A stretch of 64,000 nucleotides of DNA from Streptomyces sp. ALI-76-A. Lineage in GTDB: Bacteria; Actinomycetota; Actinomycetes; Streptomycetales; Streptomycetaceae. A program made the translations under genes and the position numbers. The DNA lies in the NCBI RefSeq assembly GCF_030287445.1, contig NZ_JASVWB010000002.1, positions 7,692,766 through 7,756,765 on the forward strand. Direction: 5' to 3'. The first letter of the stretch is position 1; every line of letters starts with the position of its first letter. Of the stretch, positions 42,891 through 52,856 are shown piece after piece. The notes under the pieces are model-generated. The model did not search any database, was not told the origin of the DNA, and was given only the letters and a program-made list of their open reading frames with translations.

Positions 42891-44407
42891 TTCGCGGCCC
42901 CTCTGTCGCCGTTCTCGCCGTTCTCGCCCCGGGTGCGCCGCCACCAGTCGCGGAACGGCTCGGCCGGCACCGCCGGCAGGTCCCGGGTGGCGCTCCACGC
43001 GGCGCCGGGGCCGGGCAGCGTGCGCGGATGGAAGCGGCGGGTGCGCGAGGCGAGCCGCTGGCCGGCGCGCAGCGCGCCCGGACGAGCGAACGCCCAGCGT
43101 GCCGCGCGCATCGCCGCCCGCTCGGCGGCGTGCCCCTTCGCCGGCCGCAGCACCACCTTGTTGCCGTCCCGGGTCACCGGGCCGCCCTGCACGACCCGTT
43201 CCCGCAGATGCACCAGCACCTCGGGGATGTCGATGGCGACCGGGCACACCTCGTAGCAGGCCCCGCACAGCGACGAGGCGTACGGCAGCGAGGCGTCGAT
43301 CTCGCTTGCCGTGCCACGGAGTTGGGGGCTGAGGATGGCGCCGATCGGCCCCGGGTAGACCGAGCCGTAGGCGTGCCCGCCGGCCCGTTCGTACACCGGG
43401 CAGACGTTGAGACAGGCCGAGCAGCGGATGCAGCGCAGGGCCTGGCGGCCGACCTCGTCGGCGAGGGTGTCGGTGCGGCCGTTGTCCAGCAGGACCAGGT
43501 GGAAGGTGCGGGGACCGTCCCCGTCGGTGGTGCCGGTCCACATCGAGGTGTACGGGTTCATGCGCTCGGCCGTGGAGGAGCGGGGCAGGGTCTGGAGGAA
43601 CACCTCCAGGTCCCGCCAGGTCGGCACGATCTTCTCGATGCCGACGACCGAGATCAGCGTCTCGGGCAGGGTCAGGCACATCCGCCCGTTGCCCTCCGAC
43701 TCCACCACGACCAGCGTGCCGGTCTCGGCGACCATGAAGTTGGCGCCGGAGACCCCCACCTTGGCGCGCAGGAACTTCTCCCGCAGGTGCAGCCGGGCCG
43801 CCTCGGCGAGTTCGGCGGGCGTGTCGGTGAGGCCCTCCGGGGCCGGGCGGCCCCACTCGCTCATCTCACGCGCGAAGATGTCCCGGATCTCGCCCCGGTT
43901 GCGATGGATCGCGGGGACGAGGATGTGCGAGGGCCGGTCCTTGCCCAACTGCACGATCAGCTCGGCGAGATCGGTCTCGTAGGCGCGGATGCCCTCCGCC
44001 TCCAGCGCCTCGTTGAGCCCGATCTCCTGGGTGGCCATCGACTTGACCTTGACGACCTCCGACTCGCCCGTCTCCTGGACGAGCCGGGTCACGATGCGGT
44101 TGGCCTCGTCGGCGTCGGCGGCCCAGTGGACGACGCCGCCCGCCGCCGTGACCGACTCCTCCACCTGCACCAGATAGCGGTCGAGATGGCGGAGCGTGTG
44201 GTCCTTGATCTGCTTTCCGGCCTCCCGCAGTTCCGCCCAGTCGGACACCTCCGCGACGGCCTTGGCCCGCTTGCCGCGGATGGTGTGCGTGGCGTGCCGC
44301 AGATTGCCGCGCAGAGTGGGGTTGTTCACCGCTTCGTGCGCGGCCTCGGGGAAGGCCGGGTACGCGGGCGTGGGAAACGCGGGCATTCCTACGAACGTGC
44401 CGCTCAT
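42887..44407 (-). CDS. lutB: LutB, iron-sulfur lactate utilisation protein, 506 aa
   Basis: An N-terminal LUD domain (SGANFMVAETGTLVVVESEGN near 240) is followed by a ferredoxin-like segment with two cysteine sets, CIRCSACLNVCP and CGACYEVCP, for two [4Fe-4S] clusters. The C-terminal RDWWRRTRG motif is the DUF3390-type tail of LutB. The ATG at 44407 overlaps the lutA stop (ATGA). It is the electron-carrying subunit of the LutABC L-lactate oxidising complex. The size is slightly above the usual 470-480 residues because of a short N-terminal extension. Confidence 0.94.
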   Translation of the reverse strand: MSGTFVGMPAFPTPAYPAFPEAAHEAVNNPTLRGNLRHATHTIRGKRAKAVAEVSDWAELREAGKQIKDHTLRHLDRYLVQVEESVTAAGGVVHWAADADEANRIVTRLVQETGESEVVKVKSMATQEIGLNEALEAEGIRAYETDLAELIVQLGKDRPSHILVPAIHRNRGEIRDIFAREMSEWGRPAPEGLTDTPAELAEAARLHLREKFLRAKVGVSGANFMVAETGTLVVVESEGNGRMCLTLPETLISVVGIEKIVPTWRDLEVFLQTLPRSSTAERMNPYTSMWTGTTDGDGPRTFHLVLLDNGRTDTLADEVGRQALRCIRCSACLNVCPVYERAGGHAYGSVYPGPIGAILSPQLRGTASEIDASLPYASSLCGACYEVCPVAIDIPEVLVHLRERVVQGGPVTRDGNKVVLRPAKGHAAERAAMRAARWAFARPGALRAGQRLASRTRRFHPRTLPGPGAAWSATRDLPAVPAEPFRDWWRRTRGENGENGDRGAAK

Positions 44408-45159
44408 GCCGCTGGTTCCTCCTCCGTGCTCGCCAAAATCTCCGCGATGTGCACCGGCCGCAGGCCCGTGCGCAGCCGGGTCATCGTGCCGCCGATGTGC
44501 ATCAGACAGGAGTTGTCGGCCGCGCACAGCACCTCCGCGCCCGTCGACTCGGCGTTGCGCACCTTGTCCTCGCCCATCGCCGCCGAGACATCGGCGTTCT
44601 TCAGCGCGAACGTGCCGCCGAAACCACAGCACTCGTCGGCACCCGGCAACTCGGCCAGCTCCAGCCCCCGCACCGCCTCGAGCAGCCGCCGGGGCCGGTC
44701 GCCCAGGCCCAGACCGCGCAGTCCGTGGCAGGTCGGGTGGTAGGTCACCGTGTGCGGGTAGTACGCCCCGACGTCGGTCACCCCCAGCACGTCCACCAGG
44801 AACTCGGTGAGTTCGTACGTCTTCGGCACCACCGGCGCCAGCGTCGCGGCCAGGGTGTCCCCGCGCCCCTCCGCCCGGGCCCGCTCACCCATCCGCGGAT
44901 ACAGCTCCCGCACCATCGCCCCGCACGAGCCGGACGGCGTCACGATCGCCTCGTAGTCCCGGAAGACATCGGAGAAATGCCGGGCCAGCGGCTCCGCCTC
45001 GTGCCGGTATCCGGTGTTGTAGTGCGCCTGCCCGCAGCAGGTCTGCGCCATCGGGAAGTCGACGTCGACGCCCAGTCTGGTCAGCAGTTTCACCACGGCA
45101 CGCCCGGTGTCCGGATAGAGCGTGTCGTTGACACAGGTCAGGAACAGGGCGACACGCAT
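44404..45159 (-). CDS. lutA: LutA, Fe-S (CCG-domain) lactate utilisation protein, 251 aa
   Basis: Two cysteine-rich CCG domains: CCGQAHYNTGY with PSGSCGAM, and YHPTCHGLRGL with DECCGFGGTF. This is the heterodisulfide-reductase-like arrangement of LutA/GlcF proteins. AAGGAG lies five bases before the ATG at 45159. It lies 71 bases after rhaB on the same strand, so lutABC may be read through from the rhamnose catabolic operon, feeding L-lactate from lactaldehyde oxidation into pyruvate. Confidence 0.94.
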   Translation of the reverse strand: MRVALFLTCVNDTLYPDTGRAVVKLLTRLGVDVDFPMAQTCCGQAHYNTGYRHEAEPLARHFSDVFRDYEAIVTPSGSCGAMVRELYPRMGERARAEGRGDTLAATLAPVVPKTYELTEFLVDVLGVTDVGAYYPHTVTYHPTCHGLRGLGLGDRPRRLLEAVRGLELAELPGADECCGFGGTFALKNADVSAAMGEDKVRNAESTGAEVLCAADNSCLMHIGGTMTRLRTGLRPVHIAEILASTEEEPAA

Positions 45160-45230
45160 CGCGGCTCCTTGTGGTCGGTCATCGGATGGGTGAAGGGTAG
45201 TCCGGCCAGGTGGCCCGTGGGGAGTCCCCG

Positions 45231-46694
45231 TCACCCCACGGCGAGCCGGGCCTGAGCCGCGTGCCACCGGGTGGTGTAGCCCCGCGGCTCGTAACGCGTC
45301 AGCGGCTGGGTGCGGGCGAGCAGCCCGCGCATCCCGGCCAGGTCGCCGACCAGGCCGTGGGCGCGGGCCTGGACGAGGACGTTGCCCAGGGCCGCCGCCT
45401 CGGTCGGGCCCGCGACCACCGGCAGCCCGCAGGCGTCGGCGGTCAGCTGGCACAGCAGGGCGTTGCGGGTGCCGCCGCCGACGATGTGCACGACGTCGAC
45501 GGGACGGCCGGCCAGCCGTTGCGCGTCCTCGACCGCCCGCCGGTGGGCGAGGGCCAGGGAGTCGAGGATGCAGCGTGTGACCTCGGCGGGGGACTCGGGC
45601 ACCGGCTGCCCCGAGACCCGGCACGCCCCGGCGATCCGCTCCGGCATCCGGCCCGGTGCCAGGAACCCGGCGTCCCCCGCGTCCACCACCGACCGCAGCG
45701 CCGGCACCTCGGCCGCGTCCCGGAGCAGCTCCCCCAGGTCGGGGTCCCCCCAGGCGCGCAGGCACTCCTGGAGCAGCCACAGGCCCATGATGTTGCGCAG
45801 GTACCGGACCGTGCCGTCCAGCCCCAGCTCGTTGGTGAAGTTGGCGAGGCGGCTCTCCTCCGTCAGGACCGGCGCGTCCAGCTCCAGGCCCGCCAGGGAC
45901 CAGGTGCCGGTGCAGATGTACGCGAACCGCTCGGTGCCCGCCGGGACGGCCGCCACCGCGGAGGCGGTGTCGTGCGACCCGACCGCCGTCACCGGCACCG
46001 GGCCGGTCAGTCCGGTCTCCTCCAGCACCTCGGGCCGCAGCACGCCGGCCGGATCGCCGGGCTGCCGCAGCGGCGGGAACAGGTCCAGGTCGATGCCGAG
46101 CCGGGACGCGACGTCGTGCGACCACCCACGGGTACGGGGGTCGATCAGCTGGGTCGTCGACGCGTTGGTCAGCTCGGTGCCCTGCACCCCGGTGAGCCAG
46201 TGGGCGAGCAGATCCGGGATGAGCAACAGCCTTCTCGCGTGTGCGAGTTGAGCGGAGTCACGCGCCGCGACGAGCTGGTACAGCGTGTTGAAGGGCGCGT
46301 ACTGCAACCCGGTCGCCGCGTACAGCTCGGGGGCCGGCACGGTCGCCCACACCTTTTCCGCGACGCCCTCGGTCCGCGCGTCCCGGTAGTGCACGGGGTT
46401 GCCCAGCAGTGCTCCGTCGGCGTCGAGCAGGCCGTAGTCGACGGCCCAGCTGTCGATGCCGACGGAGTCGAGGCGTCCGCCGCCGTGGGCGCCCGCCGCC
46501 CGCAGCCCGTCCAGGACACCCCGGTGGAGCCCGAGGATGTCCCAGCGCAGCCCTTCCGGAACCCGGACCGGCCGGTTGGGGAAGCGGTGCGCCTCGGTCA
46601 GCTCCAGGCTGTCGGGGCCGACGCGGCCGACCATGACACGCCCGCTGGACGCGCCGAGGTCGACCGCGGCGTACGACTTCACGGCGCCCCTCAT
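45231..46694 (-). CDS. rhaB: rhamnulokinase RhaB, 487 aa
   Basis: FGGY-family carbohydrate kinase: AAVDLGASSGRVMVGR at the N-terminal phosphate loop, GIDSWAVDYGLLD for the sugar site, CTGTWSLAG at the middle and HIVGGGTRNALLCQLTAD at the adenosine site. The GIDSWAVDYGL motif is typical of rhamnulokinase. It phosphorylates L-rhamnulose to L-rhamnulose 1-phosphate using ATP. The ATG at 46694 overlaps the stop of the aldolase/dehydrogenase gene by four bases, so both are made from one message. Confidence 0.94.
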   Translation of the reverse strand: MRGAVKSYAAVDLGASSGRVMVGRVGPDSLELTEAHRFPNRPVRVPEGLRWDILGLHRGVLDGLRAAGAHGGGRLDSVGIDSWAVDYGLLDADGALLGNPVHYRDARTEGVAEKVWATVPAPELYAATGLQYAPFNTLYQLVAARDSAQLAHARRLLLIPDLLAHWLTGVQGTELTNASTTQLIDPRTRGWSHDVASRLGIDLDLFPPLRQPGDPAGVLRPEVLEETGLTGPVPVTAVGSHDTASAVAAVPAGTERFAYICTGTWSLAGLELDAPVLTEESRLANFTNELGLDGTVRYLRNIMGLWLLQECLRAWGDPDLGELLRDAAEVPALRSVVDAGDAGFLAPGRMPERIAGACRVSGQPVPESPAEVTRCILDSLALAHRRAVEDAQRLAGRPVDVVHIVGGGTRNALLCQLTADACGLPVVAGPTEAAALGNVLVQARAHGLVGDLAGMRGLLARTQPLTRYEPRGYTTRWHAAQARLAVG

Positions 46695-48730
46695 CGCAGG
46701 AAGGCGGCCGCGACGCCGGCGTCGACCGGGACGTGCAGCCCCGTGGTGTGCGTCAGCTCCCCGCCGGTCAGCGCGAAGACCGCGTTGGCGACGTGCTCGG
46801 GCAGGACCTCCCGCTTGAGGATGGTCCGCTGGGCGTAGAACTCGCCCAGCTTCTCCTCCGGCACCCCGTACACGGCCGCCCGCTTGGCACCCCAGCCGCC
46901 CGCGAAGATCCCGGAGCCGCGTACCACCCCGTCCGGGTTGACGCCGTTGACGCGGATGCCGTGCTCGCCCAGCTCGGCGGCCAGCAGCCGCACCTGGTGG
47001 GCCTGGTCGGCCTTGGTCGCGGAGTAGGCGATGTTGTTGGGCCCGGCGAACACGGCGTTCTTCGAGGCGATGTAGACGATGTCGCCGCCCAGCTCCTGCG
47101 CGATCATCACCCGGGCCGCCTCGCGCGAGACGAGGAAGGAGCCGCGGGCCATGATGTCGTGCTGGAGGTCCCAGTCCTTCGCCGAGGTCTCCAGGAGCGG
47201 CTTGGAGATGGAGATGCCGGCGTTGTTGACCACCAGGTCCACGCCGCCGAAGGCCAGCGCCGCCGCCCGGAACGCCTCGGTGATCTGCTCCTCGGAGGTG
47301 ACGTCGACGGTCACGGCGACGGCCTTGTCCGGCCCGCCCAGCTCCTCGGCGACCTGGGCCGCGTTCTCGGCGTTGAGGTCCGCGACGACGACACAGGCCC
47401 CCTCGGCGACCAGCCGTTCGGCGATGGCCCGCCCGATCCCGCTGCCGGCGCCGGTCACCAGCGCCACCCGGGTCGCCAGCGGCTTGGGCTTCGGCATCCG
47501 CTGGAGCTTGGCCTCCTCCAGCGCCCAGTACTCGATGCGGAACTTCTCCGACTCCTCGATCGGCGCGTACGTGGAGACCGCCTCGGCCCCGCGCATCACG
47601 TTGATCGCGTTCACGTAGAACTCGCCGGCCACCCGCGCGGTCTGCTTGTCCTTGCCGAAGGAGAACATGCCGACCCCCGGGATCAGCACGATCGCCGGGT
47701 CGGCGCCGCGCATCGCGGGGGAGTCGGCTGCGGCGTGCCGCTGGTAGTAGGCCGCGTACTCCTCGCGGTACTCGGCGTGCAGTTCCTTCAGCCGCGCGAT
47801 CGCCTCGTCGATGGGAGCCGTCGGCGGCAGGTCCAGGACCAGCGGCCGGACCTTGGTCCGCAGGAAGTGGTCCGGGCAGGAGGTGCCGAGCGCGGCGAGC
47901 CGCGGGTGCTCGGCGGCGGCCAGGAAGTCCAGGACGACGTCGGAGTCGGTGAAGTGACCGACCTGGGGCCTGTCCTGTGAGGCGACGGCACGGACGTACG
48001 GCGCCAGGGCCGCCGCCCGCTCACGCCGCTCGGCCTCGGGCAGCGCCCGGTAGCCCTCGATCACCGGACCGAACGGCTCCGGCCTGCCCCGCTCGGCGAG
48101 GAACGCCTCCGCGGTGCGGATGATGTGCAGCGAGTTGCGCTCGCACTCCTCCGAGGTGTCACCCCAGGCCGTGATCCCGTGCCCGCCGAGGACACAGCCG
48201 ACCGCCTGCGGGTTGGCCTCCTTCACCGCCGCGATGTCCAGCCCGAGCTGGAATCCGGGCCGCCGCCACGGCACCCACACCACGGTGTCGCCGAAGCACT
48301 CGGCGGTCAGCTTCTCCCCGTCGGCCGCGCAGGCCAGCGCGATCCCGGAGTCGGGGTGCAGGTGGTCGACGTGCGCCGCCTCGACGAGGCCGTGCATGGC
48401 GGTGTCGATGGAGGGAGCGGCGCCGCCCTTGCCGTGCAGGCAGTAGTCGAACGCGGCGACCATCTCGTCCTCGCGCTCCACGCCCGGGTACACGTCGACG
48501 AGCGCCCGCATCCGGTCCAGCCGCAGGACGGCCAGCCCGGCCTCGGTCAGCGTCCCGAGGTCACCGCCGGACCCCTTCACCCACATCAGCTCCACGTCAC
48601 CCCCGGTGACGGGGTCGGTGTCGGTGCCCTTGGCGGACGCGTTGCCGCCCGCGTAGTTCGTGTTGCGGGGATCGGCGCCGAGCCGGTGGGAACGGGCGAG
48701 GAGAGCGGCAGCTTCGGGATGGGGTGCCAT
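46691..48730 (-). CDS. bifunctional rhamnulose-1-phosphate aldolase/lactaldehyde dehydrogenase (RhaEW type), 679 aa
   Basis: Residues 1-400 form a class II aldolase domain (GNASAKGTD; VDHLHPDSGIAL with zinc-binding His; CVLGGHGITAWG). Residues about 420-679 form a short-chain dehydrogenase (RVALVTGAGSGIGRAIAE; NNAGIS; YSATKADQ with the active-site Tyr and Lys). This fusion is known in rhamnose pathways. The aldolase yields DHAP and L-lactaldehyde, and the dehydrogenase oxidises lactaldehyde to L-lactate with NAD. This links the operon to lutABC downstream. It follows the isomerase gene after 156 bases that contain a dispersed Streptomyces repeat. Confidence 0.94.
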   Translation of the reverse strand: MAPHPEAAALLARSHRLGADPRNTNYAGGNASAKGTDTDPVTGGDVELMWVKGSGGDLGTLTEAGLAVLRLDRMRALVDVYPGVEREDEMVAAFDYCLHGKGGAAPSIDTAMHGLVEAAHVDHLHPDSGIALACAADGEKLTAECFGDTVVWVPWRRPGFQLGLDIAAVKEANPQAVGCVLGGHGITAWGDTSEECERNSLHIIRTAEAFLAERGRPEPFGPVIEGYRALPEAERRERAAALAPYVRAVASQDRPQVGHFTDSDVVLDFLAAAEHPRLAALGTSCPDHFLRTKVRPLVLDLPPTAPIDEAIARLKELHAEYREEYAAYYQRHAAADSPAMRGADPAIVLIPGVGMFSFGKDKQTARVAGEFYVNAINVMRGAEAVSTYAPIEESEKFRIEYWALEEAKLQRMPKPKPLATRVALVTGAGSGIGRAIAERLVAEGACVVVADLNAENAAQVAEELGGPDKAVAVTVDVTSEEQITEAFRAAALAFGGVDLVVNNAGISISKPLLETSAKDWDLQHDIMARGSFLVSREAARVMIAQELGGDIVYIASKNAVFAGPNNIAYSATKADQAHQVRLLAAELGEHGIRVNGVNPDGVVRGSGIFAGGWGAKRAAVYGVPEEKLGEFYAQRTILKREVLPEHVANAVFALTGGELTHTTGLHVPVDAGVAAAFLR

Positions 48731-48766
48731 GTCTGTTCAGTCCTTCGAAAACGGGGGTTCGGACAA

Positions 48767-48827
48767 GCGCCCCCTTCAGGGGCGCGGGGCTGTGATGCGT
48801 GTGCGGCTCCGCCGCGTGGGCGCGACC
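48767..48827. repeat. dispersed Streptomyces intergenic hairpin element
   Basis: GCGCCCC, loop CTTCA, GGGGCGC (48767-48785) is followed by GGGGCTGTG and a second small hairpin GCGGC-TCC-GCCGC (48803-48815). I recall near-identical sequences between many Streptomyces genes. It lies between the isomerase and aldolase genes and could partly terminate or stabilise the message. Confidence 0.6.
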
Positions 48828-48886
48828 GGCTCCGTACGGCCGGCGGCCTGCCTACCGGTCTGACCCGGCGGACGCGAGGCGGCCGC

Positions 48887-50053
48887 TCACGCCCCCCAGC
48901 CGGCCTGCTGGCCGCCGACCCGCTCCTCGACGATCCTCTCGGCCCACCCGGAGCGGCGGTACGCGGCCATCGGATTCGCGTCCAGCCCCATCTCCTCGCG
49001 GACCTCCGCGAGCAGCGGCCGTACGTCCGTGTTGTACGCGTCCATGATCGCGGCGTTGGCCTCCAGCACGTCGCCCGACCGCTGCGCCGCGTCCAGCGCC
49101 TCGCGGTCCACGAGCAGCGCCCTCGCCGTGGCCTCCTGCACGTTCATCACCGACCGGATGATCGCGGGGATCTTCGTCTCGATGTTGTGGCACTGGTCGA
49201 GCATGAACGCGACCCCGGCCTCGGCGGAGAACCCGCCCCCGCGCACCACCTCGTACATGATCCGGAACAGCTGGAACGGGTCCGCCGCCCCGACCATCAG
49301 GTCGTCGTCGGCGTAGAACCGCGAGTTGAAGTCGAACCCGCCGAGCTTGCCCTCGCGCAGCAGTGTGGCGACGATGAACTCGATGTTGGTGCCCGGGGCG
49401 TGGTGCCCGGTGTCCACCACGACCTGCGCCTTCTCGCCGAGCTTGAGGCAGTGGGCGTACGCCGTGCCCCAGTCTGGTACGTCGGTGTGGTAGAAGGCCG
49501 GCTCGAAGAACTTGTACTCCAGCAGCATCCGCTGGTCGTCGCCGAGCCGCCGGTACACCTGGGCCAGCCCCTCGGCCAGCCGGTCCTGCCGCTCGCGGAT
49601 GTCGTCCTGGCCGGGATAGTTCGTCCCGTCGGCGAACCACAGCTTCAGGTCGCGCGAGCCGGTGGCGTCCATGATGTCCACGCACTCCAGCAGGTGGTCC
49701 AGCGCCTTGCGCCGCACCGCCGGGTCCGCGTGACAGATGCTGCCCAGCTTGTACGCGTCGTCCTGGAACGTGTTGGAGTTGATCGCCCCCAGCTTCACGC
49801 CCCGCTCCTCGGCGTACTTCGCCAAGGCCGCGTAGTCGTCGACCCTGTCCCAGGGGATGTGCAGGGCGACCGTCGGAGCCACGCCCGTGAACTCGTGCAC
49901 CTTCGCCGCGTCCGCCAGCTTCTCCCACGGATCGCGGGGGACACCCGGCTGCGCGAACACCTTGAAGCGCGTGCCGGAGTTCCCGTACGCCCAGGACGGC
50001 GTCTCCACGGCCTGGGTCTTGAGAGCGGCCTTCACCGCGGCGAGGTCGGTCAC
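48887..50053 (-). CDS. rhaI: L-rhamnose isomerase, 388 aa
   Basis: TIM-barrel sugar isomerase: [17 protein letters not shown] near the N-terminus, [16 protein letters not shown] in the middle, [18 protein letters not shown] and [15 protein letters not shown] with metal-binding Asp and His residues. It matches the RhaI type (as in Pseudomonas and Mesorhizobium) rather than the E. coli RhaA type. It interconverts L-rhamnose and L-rhamnulose. GTG at 50053 has GAGGAG at eight bases. It is the first catabolic gene left of the divergent promoter, with a LacI-type palindrome 29 bases upstream. Confidence 0.93.
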   Translation of the reverse strand: MTDLAAVKAALKTQAVETPSWAYGNSGTRFKVFAQPGVPRDPWEKLADAAKVHEFTGVAPTVALHIPWDRVDDYAALAKYAEERGVKLGAINSNTFQDDAYKLGSICHADPAVRRKALDHLLECVDIMDATGSRDLKLWFADGTNYPGQDDIRERQDRLAEGLAQVYRRLGDDQRMLLEYKFFEPAFYHTDVPDWGTAYAHCLKLGEKAQVVVDTGHHAPGTNIEFIVATLLREGKLGGFDFNSRFYADDDLMVGAADPFQLFRIMYEVVRGGGFSAEAGVAFMLDQCHNIETKIPAIIRSVMNVQEATARALLVDREALDAAQRSGDVLEANAAIMDAYNTDVRPLLAEVREEMGLDANPMAAYRRSGWAERIVEERVGGQQAGWGA

Positions 50054-50081
50054 TTCGGGGCTCCTCTGTCAGCCATCTCTA

Positions 50082-50093
50082 TGAATCGATTCA
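50082..50093. promoter_or_regulatory. LacI-type operator candidate before rhaI
   Basis: TGAATCGATTCA is a perfect 12-base palindrome with central CG. It lies 29 bases upstream of the rhaI start in the divergent rhamnose promoter region and is a likely site for the regulator encoded at 57006. Confidence 0.65.
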
Positions 50094-50178
50094 AGCGGCG
50101 AAGTTATGGGTCGCCCGGAGGGGTGTCAAGAGGTGCGGCAAAGCCCGTGGGTCGTGCTCTGACCGTGACCTTTGGCTA

Positions 50179-50193
50179 TCGAAAGTTTTTCGA
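50179..50193. promoter_or_regulatory. inverted repeat in the middle of the divergent rhamnose promoter
   Basis: TCGAAA-GTT-TTTCGA is a perfect 6-3-6 inverted repeat between the two divergent transcription units. It could be an additional operator or a binding site for another regulator. Confidence 0.5.
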
Positions 50194-50246
50194 GACGGAC
50201 CATTGACGCGACATGGCTGGCGCGCCTAACGTCCCGGCAATCCAGT

Positions 50247-50258
50247 TGAAACCTTTCA
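50247..50258. promoter_or_regulatory. LacI-type operator candidate before rhaT
   Basis: TGAAACCTTTCA has perfect TGAAA/TTTCA arms around a CC centre. It lies 43 bases upstream of the rhaT start, mirroring the position of the TGAATCGATTCA palindrome on the other side. Confidence 0.6.
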
Positions 50259-50301
50259 CGACGCTGTGACGGCCTCCGCCGGCGTCGTCGAGGAGCCCCT
50301 C

Positions 50302-51819
50302 ATGACCCACCCGTCCGAAGCGGGTCCGGCCCCGGTGCTGTCGCTCAAGGACGTCTCCAAGTCCTTCGGAGCGGTACGTGCCCTGCGGGACGTGTCCCTG
50401 GAACTGTTCCCCGGCGAGGTGCACGCACTCGCCGGTGAGAACGGTGCGGGCAAGTCGACCCTCATCAAGACGCTCGCCGGGGTGCACCGACCGGACGCCG
50501 GCCAGGTACTGCTCGACGGCGAGCCCGTCCACTTCCACGGTCCCGGCGACGCCCGCGACGCCGGCATCGCCGTGATCTACCAGGAGCCCACGCTCTTCCC
50601 CGACCTGTCGATCGCCGAGAACATCTTCATGGGGCGCCAGCCGCACCGCGCTCTCGGCCGGATCGACCACAAGGCCACACACGCGGCGACCCTCGCCCTG
50701 ATGCGGCGCCTCGGCGTCGAACTCGACCCCGACCGTCCCGCCCGCGGCCTGTCGATCGCCGACCAGCAGATCGTCGAGATGGCCAAGGCCCTCTCCTTCG
50801 ACGCCCGCGTCCTGATCATGGACGAACCGACCGCCGCCCTCACCGGCAGCGAGGTGGCCCGCCTCTTCGGCGTCGTCCACACCCTGCGCGAGCAGGGCGC
50901 CGCCGTCCTGTTCATCTCCCACCGCCTGGAGGAGATCTTCCGGATCTGCCAACGGGTGACCACCCTGCGCGACGGCGCCTGGATCTCCAGCGAGCCGATC
51001 GACGGCATGACCGAGGACGACCTCGTCCGCCGCATGGTCGGCCGCGACCTCGACGAGCTCTACCCGAAGCAGGACGTCCAGCCCGGTGACGTCGCCCTGA
51101 GCGTGCGGCGGCTGACCCGCGAGGGCGTCTTCACCGACGTCTCCTTCGACGTGCGGCACGGCGAGATCGTCGGTCTCGCCGGCCTCGTCGGGGCCGGCCG
51201 TACGGAGGTCGCCCGGGCCGTCTTCGGCATCGACCGCTGGGACGCCGGGGAGGTCGAGGTCCAGGGACGCCGGCTCACCAGCGGGGCCCCGTCCACCGCG
51301 ATGGCCGCCGGGCTCGCCCTCGTCCCCGAGGACCGGCGCGCCCAGGGCCTGGTGATGGACATGTCCATCGAGCGCAACATCGGCCTCACCGGACTCCGTA
51401 CGACCGTGAAGGCCGGCCTCGTCGACCGCGGCGCCGAACGCAGCCGCTCCCTCGACTGGGCCGTCAAGCTCCAGGTCAAGTACGCCCGGATCGCCGACAC
51501 CGTCTCCACGCTCTCCGGCGGCAACCAGCAGAAGGTCGTCCTGGCCAAGTGGCTCGCCACCGGTCCGAGGGTGCTGATCGTCGACGAGCCGACGCGCGGC
51601 ATCGACGTCGGCACCAAGGCCGAGGTGCACCGCCTGCTCAGCCAGTTGGCCGCCGACGGGGTCGCCGTGCTGATGATCTCCTCCGACCTGCCCGAGATCC
51701 TCGGCATGGCCGACCGTGTGCTCGTGATGCACGAGGGACGCCTCACCGCAGAGATCCCGCGCTCCGAAGCCACCGAGGAGTCCGTGATGGCCGCAGCCAC
51801 CGGGAGGGTCGCCGCATGA
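50302..51819 (+). CDS. rhaT: rhamnose ABC importer, ATP-binding protein (two-domain), 505 aa
   Basis: Two ABC domains of the sugar-importer class (RbsA/XylG-like). The first has GENGAGKST and [13 protein letters not shown]; the second has the degenerate Walker [11 protein letters not shown] and [17 protein letters not shown] at 50302 is chosen because GAGGAG lies six bases before it; a GTG 36 bases upstream has no such site. It energises uptake together with the two permeases and the lipoprotein encoded next. The stop overlaps the permease start (ATGA). Rhamnose specificity comes from context with rhaI, rhaB and rhaM. Confidence 0.93.
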   Translation: MTHPSEAGPAPVLSLKDVSKSFGAVRALRDVSLELFPGEVHALAGENGAGKSTLIKTLAGVHRPDAGQVLLDGEPVHFHGPGDARDAGIAVIYQEPTLFPDLSIAENIFMGRQPHRALGRIDHKATHAATLALMRRLGVELDPDRPARGLSIADQQIVEMAKALSFDARVLIMDEPTAALTGSEVARLFGVVHTLREQGAAVLFISHRLEEIFRICQRVTTLRDGAWISSEPIDGMTEDDLVRRMVGRDLDELYPKQDVQPGDVALSVRRLTREGVFTDVSFDVRHGEIVGLAGLVGAGRTEVARAVFGIDRWDAGEVEVQGRRLTSGAPSTAMAAGLALVPEDRRAQGLVMDMSIERNIGLTGLRTTVKAGLVDRGAERSRSLDWAVKLQVKYARIADTVSTLSGGNQQKVVLAKWLATGPRVLIVDEPTRGIDVGTKAEVHRLLSQLAADGVAVLMISSDLPEILGMADRVLVMHEGRLTAEIPRSEATEESVMAAATGRVAA

Positions 51820-52856
51820 CGGTCACCGCCCCCGACCACGCCCCCGCCACCGAGGTGCCCAGGTCCAGCGGCACCCGGCTGGTCGACCGCGTCTTCAAGA
51901 TGCGTGAACTGGCCATCCTGGCCGTCTTCCTGGTGATGATCGCCGTCACCCAGGTGGGCAACAGCGACTTCCTGTCCGAGCAGGGCATCAAGGACCTGCT
52001 GCTGAACGCCACCATCCTGGTGCTGGTCGCCGTCGGCCAGTCGATGGTCGTCATCACCCGCAACGTCGACCTGTCGGTCGGCTCCACCCTCGGCATCAGC
52101 GCCTTCGCCGCCGGGAGCTACCTGCAGGGCGGCGGCAACCCGGTCGTCGCCGTCGTGCTGGCGATCCTCCTCGGCATCGGCTTCGGTCTGCTCAACGGCC
52201 TGCTCGTCAGCCTCGGCCAGGTGCCGGCCCTCGTCGTCACCCTCGGCACCCTCTACATCATCCGCGGCATCGACTCCATCTGGGTCGGCTCCAGCCAGAT
52301 CACCGCGGCCGACCTGCCCGGCGGGTTCGTCGACTTCGGCTCCGGCGGCCTCTCGGCGGTGCCGTGGCTGGCGATGATCGCCCTGGTCGTGCTGGTGGCG
52401 ACCGCCTACTACCTCAAGCACTTCGGCAGCGGCCGCGAGATGTACGCCCTCGGCTCCAACCCCGAGGCCGCCCGGCTCGCCGGCATCCCGGTCCGCAAGC
52501 GGATCCTGGCCGCGTACACCTTCTGCGGCGCGCTCGCCGGCCTCGCGGGCGCCCTGTACCTGGCCCGGTTCGGCAACGTCGACTCCGGTACCGGCACCGG
52601 CTACGAACTGACCGTCGTCAGCGCGGTCGTGGTCGGCGGGGTGGTCTTCACCGGCGGCTCCGGCAGCGTCTACGGCGCGGCCCTCGGCGCCCTCCTGCTG
52701 ACCTCCATCAACAGCGTGCTGCCCGCCCTCGGCGTCAGCTCCGTGTGGGTGCTCGCCATCAACGGCATCCTGCTCATCCTCGCCATCGCCGTGGACCGCG
52801 TGGTCGCGCTGCGGGTGGCGTCGGCCCTGAAGAAGAGGAACGCCCGCCATGCCTGA
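51816..52856 (+). CDS. rhaP: rhamnose ABC importer permease, 346 aa
   Basis: BPD_transp_2-type permease with about ten hydrophobic segments. The diagnostic stretch [18 protein letters not shown] and the coupling loop [16 protein letters not shown] are present. It forms the membrane channel with the second permease encoded next. The start overlaps the ATPase stop and the stop overlaps the next start by eight bases, so the operon is tightly coupled. Confidence 0.92.
   Translation: MTVTAPDHAPATEVPRSSGTRLVDRVFKMRELAILAVFLVMIAVTQVGNSDFLSEQGIKDLLLNATILVLVAVGQSMVVITRNVDLSVGSTLGISAFAAGSYLQGGGNPVVAVVLAILLGIGFGLLNGLLVSLGQVPALVVTLGTLYIIRGIDSIWVGSSQITAADLPGGFVDFGSGGLSAVPWLAMIALVVLVATAYYLKHFGSGREMYALGSNPEAARLAGIPVRKRILAAYTFCGALAGLAGALYLARFGNVDSGTGTGYELTVVSAVVVGGVVFTGGSGSVYGAALGALLLTSINSVLPALGVSSVWVLAINGILLILAIAVDRVVALRVASALKKRNARHA

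Noticed and set aside
46691..48730. Novel aldolase-dehydrogenase fusion
   Set aside because: This fusion is the known RhaEW-type bifunctional enzyme of rhamnose pathways.
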